The notes under the pieces were generated by a model. It made no database searches. It was not told the DNA's origin and saw only the letters and a program-made list of their open reading frames with translations. A stretch of 64,000 nt of DNA from positions 27,936 through 91,935 of the forward strand of contig NZ_JARGEL010000004.1 of assembly GCF_029211265.1 (NCBI RefSeq), written 5' to 3'. Source of the stretch: Extensimonas soli (GTDB taxonomy: Bacteria > Pseudomonadota > Gammaproteobacteria > Burkholderiales > Burkholderiaceae_C). Shown piece after piece: positions 8,630 to 18,374 of the stretch (positions within the stretch are counted from its first letter, which is position 1; the number at the start of each line of letters is the position of its first letter). Position numbers and translations under genes: made by a program.

Positions 8630-9823
8630 ATGCTCGAAAACGTACTCTCCGGCTACCGCGTCATAGACCTCACCCAAAACGTCGCGGGCCCTTTTTGCAC
8701 GCAAATCCTCGGCGACCTGGGCGCCGAAGTCATCAAGATCGAACGCCCCGGCGCGGGCGACGACACGCGCGCCTGGCCGCCGCTCTTTCCCTCGGGCGAC
8801 TCGGCCACCTATGCGGCGCTCAACCGCAACAAGAAAAGCGTCTGCATAGACCTCGACCAGCAAGCCGGTCAGGCGCTCGTGCGCCAGCTCCTGGGCACGG
8901 CCGACGTGTTCGTGCACTCGCTCAAGCCCGGCAGCGCCGAGGCGCGCGGCCTGGGCGAGCAGACGCTGCGCGCGGCCCAGCCCGGGCTGATCTACTGCGC
9001 CATCAGCGCCTTCGGCCAGGTGGGCCCGCTGCGCTCGCTGCCTGGCTACGACCCGGTGATGCAGGCCTTCACCGGCATCATGAGCGTGACCGGCAACGAA
9101 GGCGACGACCCGGTGCGCGTGGGCCCCTCGGTGATCGACCTGGGCACCGGCATGTGGGCCGCCATGGGCACGCTCGCGGCCTTCTTGCAGCGCAGCCGCA
9201 CCGGCCAGGGCGCCTGCGTCACCGCGAGCCTGCTCGAAACGGCCATGTCCTGGATGTCGCTGCTCTCCGCGATGTTCCTCGCCTCGGGCGCTTTGCCCAA
9301 AAAGATGGGCTCGGCCATGACTTCGATGGCGCCGTACGAGCTGTTCAAGTCCGCCGACGGCATGGTGTTCATCGCCGCGGGCAACGACCGCCTGTTCGCC
9401 AACGCCTGCGCCGCGCTCGAATGCCCCGAGCTCGCCACCGACCCGCGCTTTGCCACCAACGCCCAGCGCACCACGAACCGCAAGGCTTTGCACGATGCGC
9501 TCGAGCAGCGCACGCAGCTGCTGCCCACCCAAGAAATCGTCGCGCGCCTGCGCCGGCACGGCGCACCCTGCAGCGAGATGCACAACATCGCCCAGATGAT
9601 CCAGCACGAACAGGTGCAGGCCACGCAAATGCTCAAAGACCTGCCCTTGCCCAAGGTGCCCGAGCACCGCGCCATGGCCTTGCCGCTGGCACTCGACCAC
9701 CAGCGCAGCCAGCAATGGGCGCCCCCGCCAGCGCTGGGCGCGCACACGCTCGAGGTGCTGCAGGGCCTGGGCTGCAGCGACGCGCAGATCGCGGCGCTGC
9801 GCGCGCAGGGGGTGATTGCGTGA
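8630..9823 (+). CDS. CaiB/BaiF-type (family III) CoA-transferase
   Basis: A 397-residue family III CoA-transferase, normal length. The N-terminus (LSGYRVIDLTQNVAGPFCTQ, then LGDLGAEVIKIERPGAGDDT) and NRNKKSVCIDL are textbook for the family. The catalytic Asp is expected in VGPSVIDLGTGMWA. The enzyme moves CoA between carboxylic acids with little soluble intermediate; the acid cannot be named from sequence. The start ATG 8630 is where homology begins. It is followed by an acyl-CoA dehydrogenase and an indolepyruvate oxidoreductase on the same strand, suggesting a role in activation and oxidation of an amino-acid- or aromatic-derived acid. Confidence 0.9.
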   Translation: MLENVLSGYRVIDLTQNVAGPFCTQILGDLGAEVIKIERPGAGDDTRAWPPLFPSGDSATYAALNRNKKSVCIDLDQQAGQALVRQLLGTADVFVHSLKPGSAEARGLGEQTLRAAQPGLIYCAISAFGQVGPLRSLPGYDPVMQAFTGIMSVTGNEGDDPVRVGPSVIDLGTGMWAAMGTLAAFLQRSRTGQGACVTASLLETAMSWMSLLSAMFLASGALPKKMGSAMTSMAPYELFKSADGMVFIAAGNDRLFANACAALECPELATDPRFATNAQRTTNRKALHDALEQRTQLLPTQEIVARLRRHGAPCSEMHNIAQMIQHEQVQATQMLKDLPLPKVPEHRAMALPLALDHQRSQQWAPPPALGAHTLEVLQGLGCSDAQIAALRAQGVIA

Positions 9824-9916
9824 CATTGCCTGCCGCGGCACACCAGCAGCCGCGCCGCGCGCCCTCTTCTCTCTCTTGGCCCCACGCTTTTTGATCCATT
9901 TCCTGAGAGCCATTTC

Positions 9917-11077
9917 ATGAATTTCGACTACACCGACACCCAAAACGAAATGCGCGCCGCCGTGCGCGCGCTATGTCAGGAGTTTGGCGACGAATACTGG
10001 CGCCGGCTCGACGAGCAGCACGCTTATCCCGAGGAATTCGTACAGGCCATGACCAAGGCGGGCTGGCTCGCGGCGCTGATCCCTGAGGAATACGGCGGCT
10101 CCAACCTCGGCATCCTCGACGCGAGCCTGATCCTGCAGGAGGTCAACCGCTGCGGCGGCAACGGTGCCGTGTGCCACGCGCAGATGTATACGATGGGTTC
10201 GGTGCTGCGCCACGGCAGCCCCGAGCAAAAGCGCAAATACCTGCCGCGCATCGCCGACGGCAGCCTGCGCCTGCAGGCTTTCGGTGTGACCGAGCCCGAC
10301 GCAGGCTCGAACACCATGCGCATCAAGACCTTTGCGCGCAAGGTGCCGGGCGGCTATGTGATCAACGGGCAAAAAATCTGGACTTCGCGCTTCATGCAGT
10401 CCGACCTGTACCTGCTCATCACGCGCACCACGCCGTATGAAGAAGCCAAGCGCAAGACCGACGGCCTCACGCTGTTCCTCGTGGACATCCAAAAGGCCGG
10501 CCCCGCGCTGCAGGCCAAGCCGATCCGCACCATGCTCAACCACCACACCAACCAGGTGTTCATCGACAACCTCGAAGTGTCGGATGACGACCGCATCGGC
10601 GAGGAAGGCAAGGGCTTTTACTACCTGCTCGACTCGCTCAACGCCGAGCGCATCATCGCCACGGGCGAAATCCTCGGCAACGGCCAGTGGCTGGTCGAAC
10701 GCGCTTCGCGCTATGCAGGAGAGCGCGTGGTGTTCGACCGCCCCATAGGCATGAACCAGGGCGTGCAATTCCCGATCGCGCGCGCGCACATGAACCTCGA
10801 AGCCGCCGAACTCATGCGCAACAAGGCCGCGGCCCTGTTCGACCAGAATCGCCCCTGCGGCCCCGAGAGCAACATGGCCAAGTACCTCGCGAGCGAAGCC
10901 GCCTGGGAGGCTGCCGAGGCCGCGATGACCACCTACGGCGGCTTCGGCGTGGCCTGCGAATACGACATCGAGCGCAAGTGGAAAGAGACACGGCTGTTTC
11001 GCACCGCGCCAATCTCCAACAACCTCGTGCTCGCGCAAGTGGCGCAGCACCAGCTGGGCATGCCGCGCTCGTACTGA
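9917..11077 (+). CDS. Acyl-CoA dehydrogenase
   Basis: A 386-residue flavin-dependent acyl-CoA dehydrogenase, normal length. The family signature FGVTEPDAGSNTMRIKTFA is present, as is the C-terminal TTYGGFGVACEYDIERKWKE region that usually carries the FAD contacts. It introduces a 2,3-double bond into an acyl-CoA and passes electrons to electron-transfer flavoprotein. ATG 9917 begins the characteristic FDYTDTQNEMRAAVRAL helix. It lies 93 bp after the CoA-transferase gene and is followed by a family-1 element at 11093, which separates it from the oxidoreductase gene. The substrate is unknown. Confidence 0.92.
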   Translation: MNFDYTDTQNEMRAAVRALCQEFGDEYWRRLDEQHAYPEEFVQAMTKAGWLAALIPEEYGGSNLGILDASLILQEVNRCGGNGAVCHAQMYTMGSVLRHGSPEQKRKYLPRIADGSLRLQAFGVTEPDAGSNTMRIKTFARKVPGGYVINGQKIWTSRFMQSDLYLLITRTTPYEEAKRKTDGLTLFLVDIQKAGPALQAKPIRTMLNHHTNQVFIDNLEVSDDDRIGEEGKGFYYLLDSLNAERIIATGEILGNGQWLVERASRYAGERVVFDRPIGMNQGVQFPIARAHMNLEAAELMRNKAAALFDQNRPCGPESNMAKYLASEAAWEAAEAAMTTYGGFGVACEYDIERKWKETRLFRTAPISNNLVLAQVAQHQLGMPRSY

Positions 11078-11092
11078 TCGAGGCCAGCCCTA

Positions 11093-11255
11093 GGAGCCTG
11101 TCGGACTTTGGAATCGTCGGCTGCGAATGCGCCGCAGCGGCCCATTTTTTACCGTCTTCTTGCCCCATAGCACCACTATGGGGCGGCGAATCCGGCAAAA
11201 ACTGGCCTCGCCGGGGCGCATTCTCGCTATCGACGCCCAAAGTCCGACAGGCTCC
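11093..11255 (-). mobile_element. Family-1 palindromic element, copy B (intergenic)
   Basis: A 163-bp copy in reverse orientation, flanked on both sides by TA (11091-11092 and 11256-11257). The ends GGAGCCTGTCGGACTTTGG and CCAAAGTCCGACAGGCTCC are perfect inverted repeats. The central loop, read in element orientation, is TGGTG. It occupies most of the gap between the acyl-CoA dehydrogenase and indolepyruvate oxidoreductase genes. Confidence 0.92.
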
Positions 11256-11317
11256 TAGGAGCAATAGTTCGGCATCGAAACCGATCCGGCATCCGCCGCC
11301 ACCCTGAGGAGCCATCC

Positions 11318-14300
11318 ATGACTCACACGCTGCCGCGCCGTCTCGACGCTTCGCTCGACGACAAATACACCCTCACCGAGGGCTGGGCCTACATGACCGG
11401 CACGCAGGCGCTGGTGCGCCTCGCGCTCGACCAGCGCCGACGCGACGTGGCCGCCGGCCACCACACCGCGGGCTTCATCTCGGGCTACCAGGGTTCGCCG
11501 CTTGCGGCGATCGACGGCGCGCTGCGCAAGACGAGCAAGCTGCTGCAAGAGAACCACATCGTCTTTCGCCCCGGCGTGAACGAGGAACTCGGCGCCACCT
11601 CGGTGTGGGGCTCGCAGTATGTGAACATGTTCCCCGGCGCGAAATACGACGGCGTGTTCGGCCTCTGGTACGGCAAGGGGCCGGGGCTGGATCGCGCGAT
11701 GGACGCACTGCGCCACGCCAACTGGGCCGGCACGAGCCGCCTGGGCGGCTCGCTCGCGCTGGTCGGCGACGACCACGGCGCCAAGTCCTCCACCGTGGCC
11801 TGCTATTCCGACATCGCGCTCGAATCGCTGGGCATGCCCGTGCTCTACCCGAGCAACGTGCAGGAGATCCTCGACTATGGCCTGCACGGCATCGCCATGA
11901 GCCGCTACAGCGGCGCCTGGGCCAGCCTCAAGCTCGTCACCGACGTGGTCGAGAGCGCGAGCGTGCTGCAGCTCTCGCCAGAGCATCCGCACATCACCCT
12001 GCCAGACGCGGACGCGACGTTTGATACCGAGCGCTGGATCCAGCCCGCGAGCCTGGCGACCATCCTGCCGGCCGAAGAAACGCTCTACCACCGGCGCCTC
12101 TACGCTGCCCTCGCCTACGCGCGCGCCAATGGCATCAACCGCATCACGCACGATGCGCGCGAGGCGTGGCTGGGCATCGTCTGCGCGGGCAAAACCTACC
12201 ACGAGGTGCGCAAGGCCCTCGCCAACCTGGGCCTGGACGCAGAACGCGCGCTGGCAGCGGGCGTGCGCGTGCTCAAGCTCGGCATGGTCTGGCCCGTCGA
12301 TCCGGAAATCGTGCGCCAGTTCGCGCGCGGGCTGCGCACCGTGCTCGTGGTCGAAGAAAAGCGCCCGCTCGTCGAAGACCAGGTGCGCTCCATCCTCTAC
12401 GGCGCACCCGACGCGCCGCGCGTGCTCGGCAAGGTGCGCACGGGGCATTTGTTCGACGCCAGCCCGGCCTGGCTTTTCCCCAACGCAGGCGAAATCAACG
12501 CCCTCATGGTCACGCGCGTGCTCAGCCAGGTGCTCGCCGAACGCGACCCGAGCTTCGCGAACTGGCAGGCGCCGCCCAACACGGTTGCGCTGCAAAGCAC
12601 GCCCGCGGTGCGCCGCACGCCGAGCTTTTGCTCGGGTTGCCCGCACAACCGCTCGACCAAGCTACCGCCCGGCAGCCGCACGCTCGGCGGCATAGGCTGC
12701 CATGGCATGCAGCTGATCCTCGATCCGGCCAATTGCAAGACCATCTCGCAAATGGGCGGCGAGGGCGCGCAGTGGGTGGGCCAGCAGCCCTTCACGCAAG
12801 AGCGCCACGTGTTCGCCAACCTCGGCGACGGCACCTACGCGCATTCGGGCTCGCTCGCCATCCGCCACGCGGTGGCCGCGGGTGTGCCCATCACCTACAA
12901 ACTGCTCGCCAACGGCTTCGTCTCCATGACCGGCGGGCAGCCCATCAGCGGTGGCCAAACCGTGCCGCAAATGGTCGAAGCCCTGCGCGCCGACGGCGTG
13001 CAGCGCATCGCGGTAGTCACGGACGACCTGCAAAAGTATGCGGGCGTGCAGTTCCCCGCCGGTGTGCCGCTGCTGCCGCGCAACGAAATGGAGCGCGTGC
13101 AGGCCGAGATGCGCGAGTTTCCGGGCGTCTCGGCCATCATCTACGAGCAACCCTGCGCCACCGAGCGCCGGCGCCTGCGCAAGCAAGGCCAATGGGAAGA
13201 TCCGCCCAAGCGCAGCTTCATCCACAGCGCCGTGTGCGAAGGCTGCGGCGACTGCGGCAAGGTTTCCACGTGCCTCTCCATCGAGCCGCTGGACACCGAA
13301 TTCGGGCGCAAGCGGCGCATCAACCAATCGACCTGCAACAAAGACTTCAGCTGCGTCGAAGGCTTTTGCCCGAGCTTCGTCACCGTACACGGCGGGCGCC
13401 TGCGCAAACCCGAGAAAAGCGCCACAGCGCCGCAGCGCTTCGACGTGCCCGAGCCCGAGCACGCGCCACTCACGGCACCGGTGCACGTGCTCGTGGGCGG
13501 CATTGGCGGCACCGGCGTCGTGACCATAGGCCAGGTGTTGGCGATGGCGGCTTATGTCGATGGCACGCCCTGCCTCTCGCTCGACGTGATGGGCCTCGCG
13601 CAAAAATACGGCGCGGTCTATTCGCACCTGCACTTCGCGCCGAGCGCCGAGCAGCTCACGGCGCCGCGCATAGGCCCCGGCGAGGCCGACACGCTGATCG
13701 GCTGCGACCTGATCGTCGCCTCGGGCGACGAGCCCGTGTCCATGCTCGCGCCCGGGCGCAGCCACGCCGTGCTCTGCAGCGAAGTCACCGCCACGGCCGA
13801 ATTTGCGCGCAACCCCGACTGGGACGCCAGCCCCGAGCAGCTCATAGAGCGCGTGCGCCGCGTCACCGGCGACGCGACCACGCTGGTCGAAGGCCAGCGC
13901 CTGGCCGTAGCGCTGCTCGGCGACGCGATCGCCTGCAACATGCTGATGGTGGGCGTTGCCTGGCAGCGTGGGCTGCTGCCGCTGTCGCTCGCCGCCATCG
14001 AGCGCGCGATCGAGCTCAACGGGGTGTCGGTCGCCATGAATCGCGAGGCCTTCCACTGGGGCCGCTGCATCGCGCACGACCCGGCCCGCGTCGAGCGCAT
14101 GGTCTCGGGCGCGCAGGTGATCCAGTTCCGGCCGCGCCACGCGCAACCGAATCTCGAAGAAACCATCGCGCGCCACGTGGCCTATTTGACCGAATACCAA
14201 AACGCCGCCTACGCCAAGCGCTATCAAAACTTCATCGCTGAAGTGCAGCGCGCCGACACACAAGCTGCGCATAAACAAGCGCTGAGCCTGGCCGTGGCGC

Positions 14301-14824
14301 AAAGCTACTTCAAGCTGCTCGCCACCAAGGACGAATGGGAGGTGGCACGCCTCTACACGCTGCCGAGCTTTCGCGCAGAAATCGAGCAGACCTTCGAGGG
14401 CGACTACGAACTGCACTTTCACATCGGCGGCGGCCCCTTCGCCAAGACCGACCCCCAAACGGGTAAAGCCGTCAAGCGCGAAGTGGGCCCGTGGCTCCTG
14501 CGCGCGTTCACCGTGATGGCGCGCCTGCGCGGCCTGCGCGGCACACTGTTCGACCCCTTCCGCCACGGCGCCGAGCGCAAGCTCGAACAAGCGCTGCTCG
14601 CCCAGTATGAGCAAGACCTGCGCACGCTGCTGCCCAGGCTGAATGCAGACAACTACACGCAGGTGGTGGCTTTCGCCGCGCTGCCGCAAAAAATTCGCGG
14701 CTTTGGCCATGTCAAACTGGCGAACGCCCAGGCTACTGCAAGCGAGCGCGAACGGCTGCTGCAGGCGCTGGCCATTCAGGCCACTCCCGCCGCGGTGACG
14801 CAAAGTCTGACGCGGGCTGCATAA
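11318..14824 (+). CDS. Fused indolepyruvate ferredoxin oxidoreductase (IorA-IorB type)
   Basis: A 1168-residue single-chain 2-oxoacid:ferredoxin oxidoreductase. The N-terminal third carries the pyrimidine-binding region (SGYQGSPLAAIDGAL), then CSGCPHNRSTK and a thiamine-diphosphate-binding region (NLGDGTYAHSGSLAIRHAVAAG). A ferredoxin-like cysteine cluster follows (CEGCGDCGKVSTC), then the gamma-type domain beginning VGGIGGTGVVTIGQVLAMAA and a C-terminal DUF6537-like helical region. The enzyme oxidatively decarboxylates aryl or branched 2-oxoacids, including indolepyruvate, to acyl-CoA using thiamine diphosphate and iron-sulphur clusters. The start is ATG 11318, after a GAGGAGCC Shine-Dalgarno-like sequence. 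Neighbouring CoA-transferase and acyl-CoA dehydrogenase genes fit amino-acid catabolism. Confidence 0.93.
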   Translation: MTHTLPRRLDASLDDKYTLTEGWAYMTGTQALVRLALDQRRRDVAAGHHTAGFISGYQGSPLAAIDGALRKTSKLLQENHIVFRPGVNEELGATSVWGSQYVNMFPGAKYDGVFGLWYGKGPGLDRAMDALRHANWAGTSRLGGSLALVGDDHGAKSSTVACYSDIALESLGMPVLYPSNVQEILDYGLHGIAMSRYSGAWASLKLVTDVVESASVLQLSPEHPHITLPDADATFDTERWIQPASLATILPAEETLYHRRLYAALAYARANGINRITHDAREAWLGIVCAGKTYHEVRKALANLGLDAERALAAGVRVLKLGMVWPVDPEIVRQFARGLRTVLVVEEKRPLVEDQVRSILYGAPDAPRVLGKVRTGHLFDASPAWLFPNAGEINALMVTRVLSQVLAERDPSFANWQAPPNTVALQSTPAVRRTPSFCSGCPHNRSTKLPPGSRTLGGIGCHGMQLILDPANCKTISQMGGEGAQWVGQQPFTQERHVFANLGDGTYAHSGSLAIRHAVAAGVPITYKLLANGFVSMTGGQPISGGQTVPQMVEALRADGVQRIAVVTDDLQKYAGVQFPAGVPLLPRNEMERVQAEMREFPGVSAIIYEQPCATERRRLRKQGQWEDPPKRSFIHSAVCEGCGDCGKVSTCLSIEPLDTEFGRKRRINQSTCNKDFSCVEGFCPSFVTVHGGRLRKPEKSATAPQRFDVPEPEHAPLTAPVHVLVGGIGGTGVVTIGQVLAMAAYVDGTPCLSLDVMGLAQKYGAVYSHLHFAPSAEQLTAPRIGPGEADTLIGCDLIVASGDEPVSMLAPGRSHAVLCSEVTATAEFARNPDWDASPEQLIERVRRVTGDATTLVEGQRLAVALLGDAIACNMLMVGVAWQRGLLPLSLAAIERAIELNGVSVAMNREAFHWGRCIAHDPARVERMVSGAQVIQFRPRHAQPNLEETIARHVAYLTEYQNAAYAKRYQNFIAEVQRADTQAAHKQALSLAVAQSYFKLLATKDEWEVARLYTLPSFRAEIEQTFEGDYELHFHIGGGPFAKTDPQTGKAVKREVGPWLLRAFTVMARLRGLRGTLFDPFRHGAERKLEQALLAQYEQDLRTLLPRLNADNYTQVVAFAALPQKIRGFGHVKLANAQATASERERLLQALAIQATPAAVTQSLTRAA

Positions 14825-14835
14825 CTCTCCGCCTC

Positions 14836-16056
14836 TCACTCCGCCGCGGGCAGGGGCATGGCCTGCTCGATCAGGCTGGCGTGCAGGGCGGCGCCCAGGG
14901 GCAGGATTTCGTCGTTGAAGTCGTAGCGACTGCTGTGCAAGGTGCCGCCACTGGCGGCACCTCCTTGCCCCAGGCGCAGATAGGCCCCGGGCTTGAGCTG
15001 CAGCATGAAGGCAAAGTCCTCCGCCCCCATGCTGGGCTCGAGATCACGCACCACGTGGTCGCCCCCCACGAGCGATTCGGCCACCTGGGCGGCGAAAAGG
15101 GCTTCGCTTTCGGTGTTGATGGTGGCTGGATAGATGCGCTCGTACTGCACCGTGGCAGTGGCGCCCAAGCCCAGCGCCACGGCGCTGCACATTTCCTTGA
15201 GGCGCTTTTCCACCATTTCCTGCACCTCGGGCTTGAAGGTGCGCACCGTGCCCACGAGGCGCGCCTTGTCAGGCAGCACGCTGAAGGCCCCCAGATCGCC
15301 CGCCTGCATGGCGCACAGACTGAGCACCGCGCTGTCCATGGCCCGCACGTTGCGCGCGACGATGCTTTGCGCCGCGGTGATGATGTGCGCCGCCGCCAGC
15401 ACCACGTCCACCGCCTGGTAGGGGTGCGCGCCATGCCCGCCGCGCCCGGTGATGTCTATGGTGATGCGGTCTGCCGCGGCCATCATGGGGCCAGGGCTCA
15501 GGCCCACCGTACCTGCCGGCAAAGCCGGCCAGTTGTGCATGGCAAAGATCGACTGCACCGGAAAGCGCTCGAACAAGCCATCCTCTATCATCGCGCGCGC
15601 ACCGGCGTAGCCCTCTTCGCCAGGCTGAAACACCAGCACCGCAGTACCGTCGAAATTGCGCGTCTGCGCGAGGTAGCGTGCTGCGCCTATCAGCATCGCC
15701 GTGTGGCCATCGTGGCCGCAGCCGTGCATCAGGCCCGACTTGCACGACTTCCAGCCAAACTCGTTGTGCTCGACCATGGGCAGAGCGTCCATGTCGGCGC
15801 GCAGCCCCACCATGCTGCCGCTGGAGTGGCCACGCCCGCGCACCACCGCCACCACACCGGTGCGGCCTATGCCGTCGTGGATTTCATCGACGCCGCACAG
15901 CTTGAGCGCCTCTTTGACGCGCGCGCTGGTATAGACCTCCTGAAACCCCAGTTCAGGGTGCGCATGCAGGTCGCGGCGCAGCGCCGTCAGTTCGGGGTGG
16001 TACTGCGCAATCTGCGCAAATGCACGTCCGCCGATGCGCAAACGAGGGGCTGACAT
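14836..16056 (-). CDS. M20-family amidohydrolase (hippurate hydrolase/aminoacylase type)
   Basis: A 406-residue metallopeptidase-like amidohydrolase. Metal-binding and catalytic motifs are in order: LRADMDALPM, SGLMHGCGHDGHTAML, VFQPGEEGYAGARAMIEDG and MGAEDFAFML near the end. It hydrolyses N-acyl amino acids or hippurate-like amides; the exact substrate is unknown. ATG 16056 is chosen because a good AGGAG site lies six bases upstream; the longer frame to 16110 lacks one. It converges with the indolepyruvate oxidoreductase gene (11-bp gap) and lies downstream of the porin gene on the same strand, separated by a strong terminator. Confidence 0.9.
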   Translation of the reverse strand: MSAPRLRIGGRAFAQIAQYHPELTALRRDLHAHPELGFQEVYTSARVKEALKLCGVDEIHDGIGRTGVVAVVRGRGHSSGSMVGLRADMDALPMVEHNEFGWKSCKSGLMHGCGHDGHTAMLIGAARYLAQTRNFDGTAVLVFQPGEEGYAGARAMIEDGLFERFPVQSIFAMHNWPALPAGTVGLSPGPMMAAADRITIDITGRGGHGAHPYQAVDVVLAAAHIITAAQSIVARNVRAMDSAVLSLCAMQAGDLGAFSVLPDKARLVGTVRTFKPEVQEMVEKRLKEMCSAVALGLGATATVQYERIYPATINTESEALFAAQVAESLVGGDHVVRDLEPSMGAEDFAFMLQLKPGAYLRLGQGGAASGGTLHSSRYDFNDEILPLGAALHASLIEQAMPLPAAE

Positions 16057-16116
16057 TTCGATCTCCTGATTCGTTACCGCCGAGTAGGCAAGCAAAGTGC
16101 AGTCCACCAAAACAAA

Positions 16117-16150
16117 AGCAAAACGCCAGCCCAGAGGCCGGCGTTTTGCT
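16117..16150. terminator. Strong hairpin terminator after the porin gene
   Basis: Perfect 11-bp arms AGCAAAACGCC (16117-16127) and GGCGTTTTGCT (16140-16150) enclose a 12-base loop. The A-rich and T-rich ends make it usable in both directions. It sits 43 bp beyond the porin stop, so it most likely ends porin transcription before the amidohydrolase gene. Confidence 0.85.
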
Positions 16151-16192
16151 GGGGATCAAGCGAAGAAGCCGCGCAAGGCAGCCTCTGCTGGA

Positions 16193-17305
16193 TTAGAACG
16201 AGTGGCTGATACCAAACTCGTAGGCGTTGACGGACTCGCCGGCATTGATCGTGACGCCAGACAGGCCGCTGATGCCGGTGCCGCGCTTGGCAATACCGTC
16301 GTTCGAGACGTGCGAGTAGGTGCCGTACAGCGCGGTGCGCTTGGACAGGTTATAGACATAACCCAGCGAGTACTGCTTGGAGTCATTGTCGGCGACGAGG
16401 TTGTCGCTCTTGTCACGCAGGTCGTTGTACGAGAAGCGCACCACGCCAGGGCCCACGGGAGCAGTCAAACCAACCAGCCACATTTGGTACTTCTTCTCAG
16501 TCAGAACGCCTGCCGACTTGGCCTTTTCCTGGTTCCACATCACGAAGGGCTTGATCACGCCGAAGTCGTAGCTGGCGCCGATGCCATAAGCCTCTGCGTC
16601 CTGCAGGAGAGCGGAGCTTGCCAGGGCAGGATCCTTGTCGGACAAAGCATTCTTCTTGATCTTCATGTAGTCGGCGCCGATGTTCAGCGGGCCGTTGGCA
16701 TAACCGCCACGCACACCATAGCCATCGCCGTTGTTGGTCATGTTGGTGTTATACAGAGAAGCGCTGCCGGCCTTCTCACCGAAGATGTATTGCACTTGGC
16801 CGTAGAAGCCGCCGAGGTTCGAGGGCAGGAAGTAGCTGATCGTGTTGCTCTTGCGATCGTCGATGCCGGTGATCTGGTTCTTCATCAGGCTGCCGGCGCC
16901 AGTGGCGTCGAACGGATCGAACGCCAGCAGGTTGTTGTAGTGCGAAGTATTGTCGCGGCCAAGGCGCACTTCACCCCAGTTGTCGCCCATCAGGCTGATG
17001 GTCGAGCGGCGCTTGAATTGCAGACCACCGCCGTAGGCACCGTTCTTGTTGCCGTCGCCGGTGTCAGCGTTGATGCCGGCTTCAAGCCAGAAGCCAGCCT
17101 TGAGGCCACCGCCGAGGTCTTCCACACCACGAACGCCCAGACGGCTGGTCTTGAGGCCACCGTTGGTCAGGCCGGTCACCGAGTTGGTGCCAGAGCTGTG
17201 ACCCACACCTACGTCCATCACGCCAAACAGGGTGACGGACGACGATTGCGCCATGGCAGCGCCGGAAGCTGCCAGGACAGCCAAAGCAATCAGAGACTTT
17301 TTCAT
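16193..17305 (-). CDS. Gram-negative general porin (Omp32-like)
   Basis: A 370-residue outer-membrane trimeric porin of the betaproteobacterial Omp32 type. It has a clear signal peptide (MKKSLIALAVLAASGAAMAQ, cut after AQ), the typical start SSVTLFGVMDVGVGHSSGTN, alternating beta-strand sequence throughout, and a terminal phenylalanine (FGISHSF) needed for outer-membrane insertion. The ribosome binding site AAAGGAGT is close to ideal and the codons are highly biased, so strong expression is expected. A strong terminator follows. Acidovorax-type porins favour anions; this is family knowledge. The long upstream gap (17306-17702) probably holds its promoter and operator. Confidence 0.95.
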   Translation of the reverse strand: MKKSLIALAVLAASGAAMAQSSSVTLFGVMDVGVGHSSGTNSVTGLTNGGLKTSRLGVRGVEDLGGGLKAGFWLEAGINADTGDGNKNGAYGGGLQFKRRSTISLMGDNWGEVRLGRDNTSHYNNLLAFDPFDATGAGSLMKNQITGIDDRKSNTISYFLPSNLGGFYGQVQYIFGEKAGSASLYNTNMTNNGDGYGVRGGYANGPLNIGADYMKIKKNALSDKDPALASSALLQDAEAYGIGASYDFGVIKPFVMWNQEKAKSAGVLTEKKYQMWLVGLTAPVGPGVVRFSYNDLRDKSDNLVADNDSKQYSLGYVYNLSKRTALYGTYSHVSNDGIAKRGTGISGLSGVTINAGESVNAYEFGISHSF

Positions 17306-17702
17306 TGCGAATACTCCTTTGGGTTAAACATGTGGCGCCGGCTTGGATGCCAAAATGGTGCATCGACTACACCCCTATCCAACCGGGCAACGACCTCCTT
17401 GATCGGGAAGCTGTTGTGATTGCACCAGATGCAGGCGCATTGCGCAAAAGAAAATCGCAGTCTAGGGTCAACCCGTTGCTGCATCGCAACAGTTCCGCCA
17501 TTTTTGAGGCGATCGTTCTGATGTCATATTGCAAAAATACGACCTAAGCGATTGATCTATCTCTATAAAACATCCTCCCTCGACCAGCGTTCGCAGTGCG
17601 CCCCCTACAATGCGCCCGGATTGCTCTGATGCCCCTGAAAAGGGCAACAGCATTTTCTGTGCCACCAAATTTCCCTCTCGCCTCCCTATCCAGTCCCGCT
17701 CC
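17306..17702. other. Divergent intergenic region between porin and coq7, with a GTTGC-TGCATC-GCAAC palindrome
   Basis: A 397-bp non-coding region carrying the promoters of both divergent genes. At 17475-17490 there is an inverted repeat GTTGC TGCATC GCAAC. Its core TTGCTGCATCGCA recurs at 18888 upstream of the small leader. A TATAAA sequence near 17564 could be a -10 element for coq7, without an evident -35. Nothing else is recognised. Confidence 0.5.
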
Positions 17703-18338
17703 ATGGATTCCTTGCTCACCGCCGCCGACACGGCATTGCGCACCTTGTTCGCCAACCCAAAGGCTGCAGAAGAATCGCCCGCGGCATTGGCTGCACCTGC
17801 CAGCGAACAGACGGACGCAGCGCTCTCGCCCGAAGAAAAGCGCCTCGCGGGTGCGCTGATGCGCGTGAACCACGTGGGTGAGGTCTGCGCGCAGGCGCTC
17901 TACACGGCGCAGGCGGCCGTCACGCATGACGCTGCCTTGCGCCAGCACCTGCTTCAGGCGGCGCGCGAAGAGCTCGACCACCTCGCGTGGACGCGCGAGC
18001 GCATCGATGCTCTGGGCGCGCGCCCCAGCCTGCTCAACCCGCTGTGGTTTGCGGGCGCGTTCGCGATCGGCCTGGTGGCGGCCAAGGTCAGCGACCGTGT
18101 GAGCCTGGGTTTCGTGGTCGAGACGGAAAACCAAGTGTCTGCGCACCTGCAAAGCCATTTGCAGCGCCTGCCAGCGCAGGATGCGGCCTCGCGCGCCGTG
18201 GTGGCGCGTATGAAGGACGACGAGGAGCGCCACGCCGCGAACGCGCGCGCCGCCGGCGCAGTCGAGCTGCCGCCGCCCGCGCGCGCGCTCATGAGGCTCG
18301 CCGCCAAGCTCATGACGACGACGGCGCACTTCGTTTGA
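17703..18338 (+). CDS. coq7: Coq7-type demethoxyubiquinone hydroxylase
   Basis: A 211-residue ferritin-like di-iron monooxygenase that hydroxylates 2-polyprenyl-3-methyl-6-methoxy-1,4-benzoquinone in ubiquinone synthesis. The iron ligands are visible in [14 protein letters not shown], in EELDHLAW and in the late DEERHAANA motif (ExxH). The amphipathic and hydrophobic middle ([15 protein letters not shown]) fits the membrane-associated fold. The start is ATG 17703; open frame upstream has no similarity. It is a single gene, convergent with the OsmC gene (36-bp gap). The length is standard for betaproteobacterial Coq7. Confidence 0.93.
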   Translation: MDSLLTAADTALRTLFANPKAAEESPAALAAPASEQTDAALSPEEKRLAGALMRVNHVGEVCAQALYTAQAAVTHDAALRQHLLQAAREELDHLAWTRERIDALGARPSLLNPLWFAGAFAIGLVAAKVSDRVSLGFVVETENQVSAHLQSHLQRLPAQDAASRAVVARMKDDEERHAANARAAGAVELPPPARALMRLAAKLMTTTAHFV

Positions 18339-18374
18339 TGGGCGGCGCCAGCAGCGGCGCTCAAATCTGGACGC

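Noticed and set aside
11255..14839. Long open frames antisense to the indolepyruvate oxidoreductase gene (463 and 725 codons)
   Set aside because: They mirror a high-GC gene, have low-complexity Ala/Arg/Gly/His composition and no family motifs.
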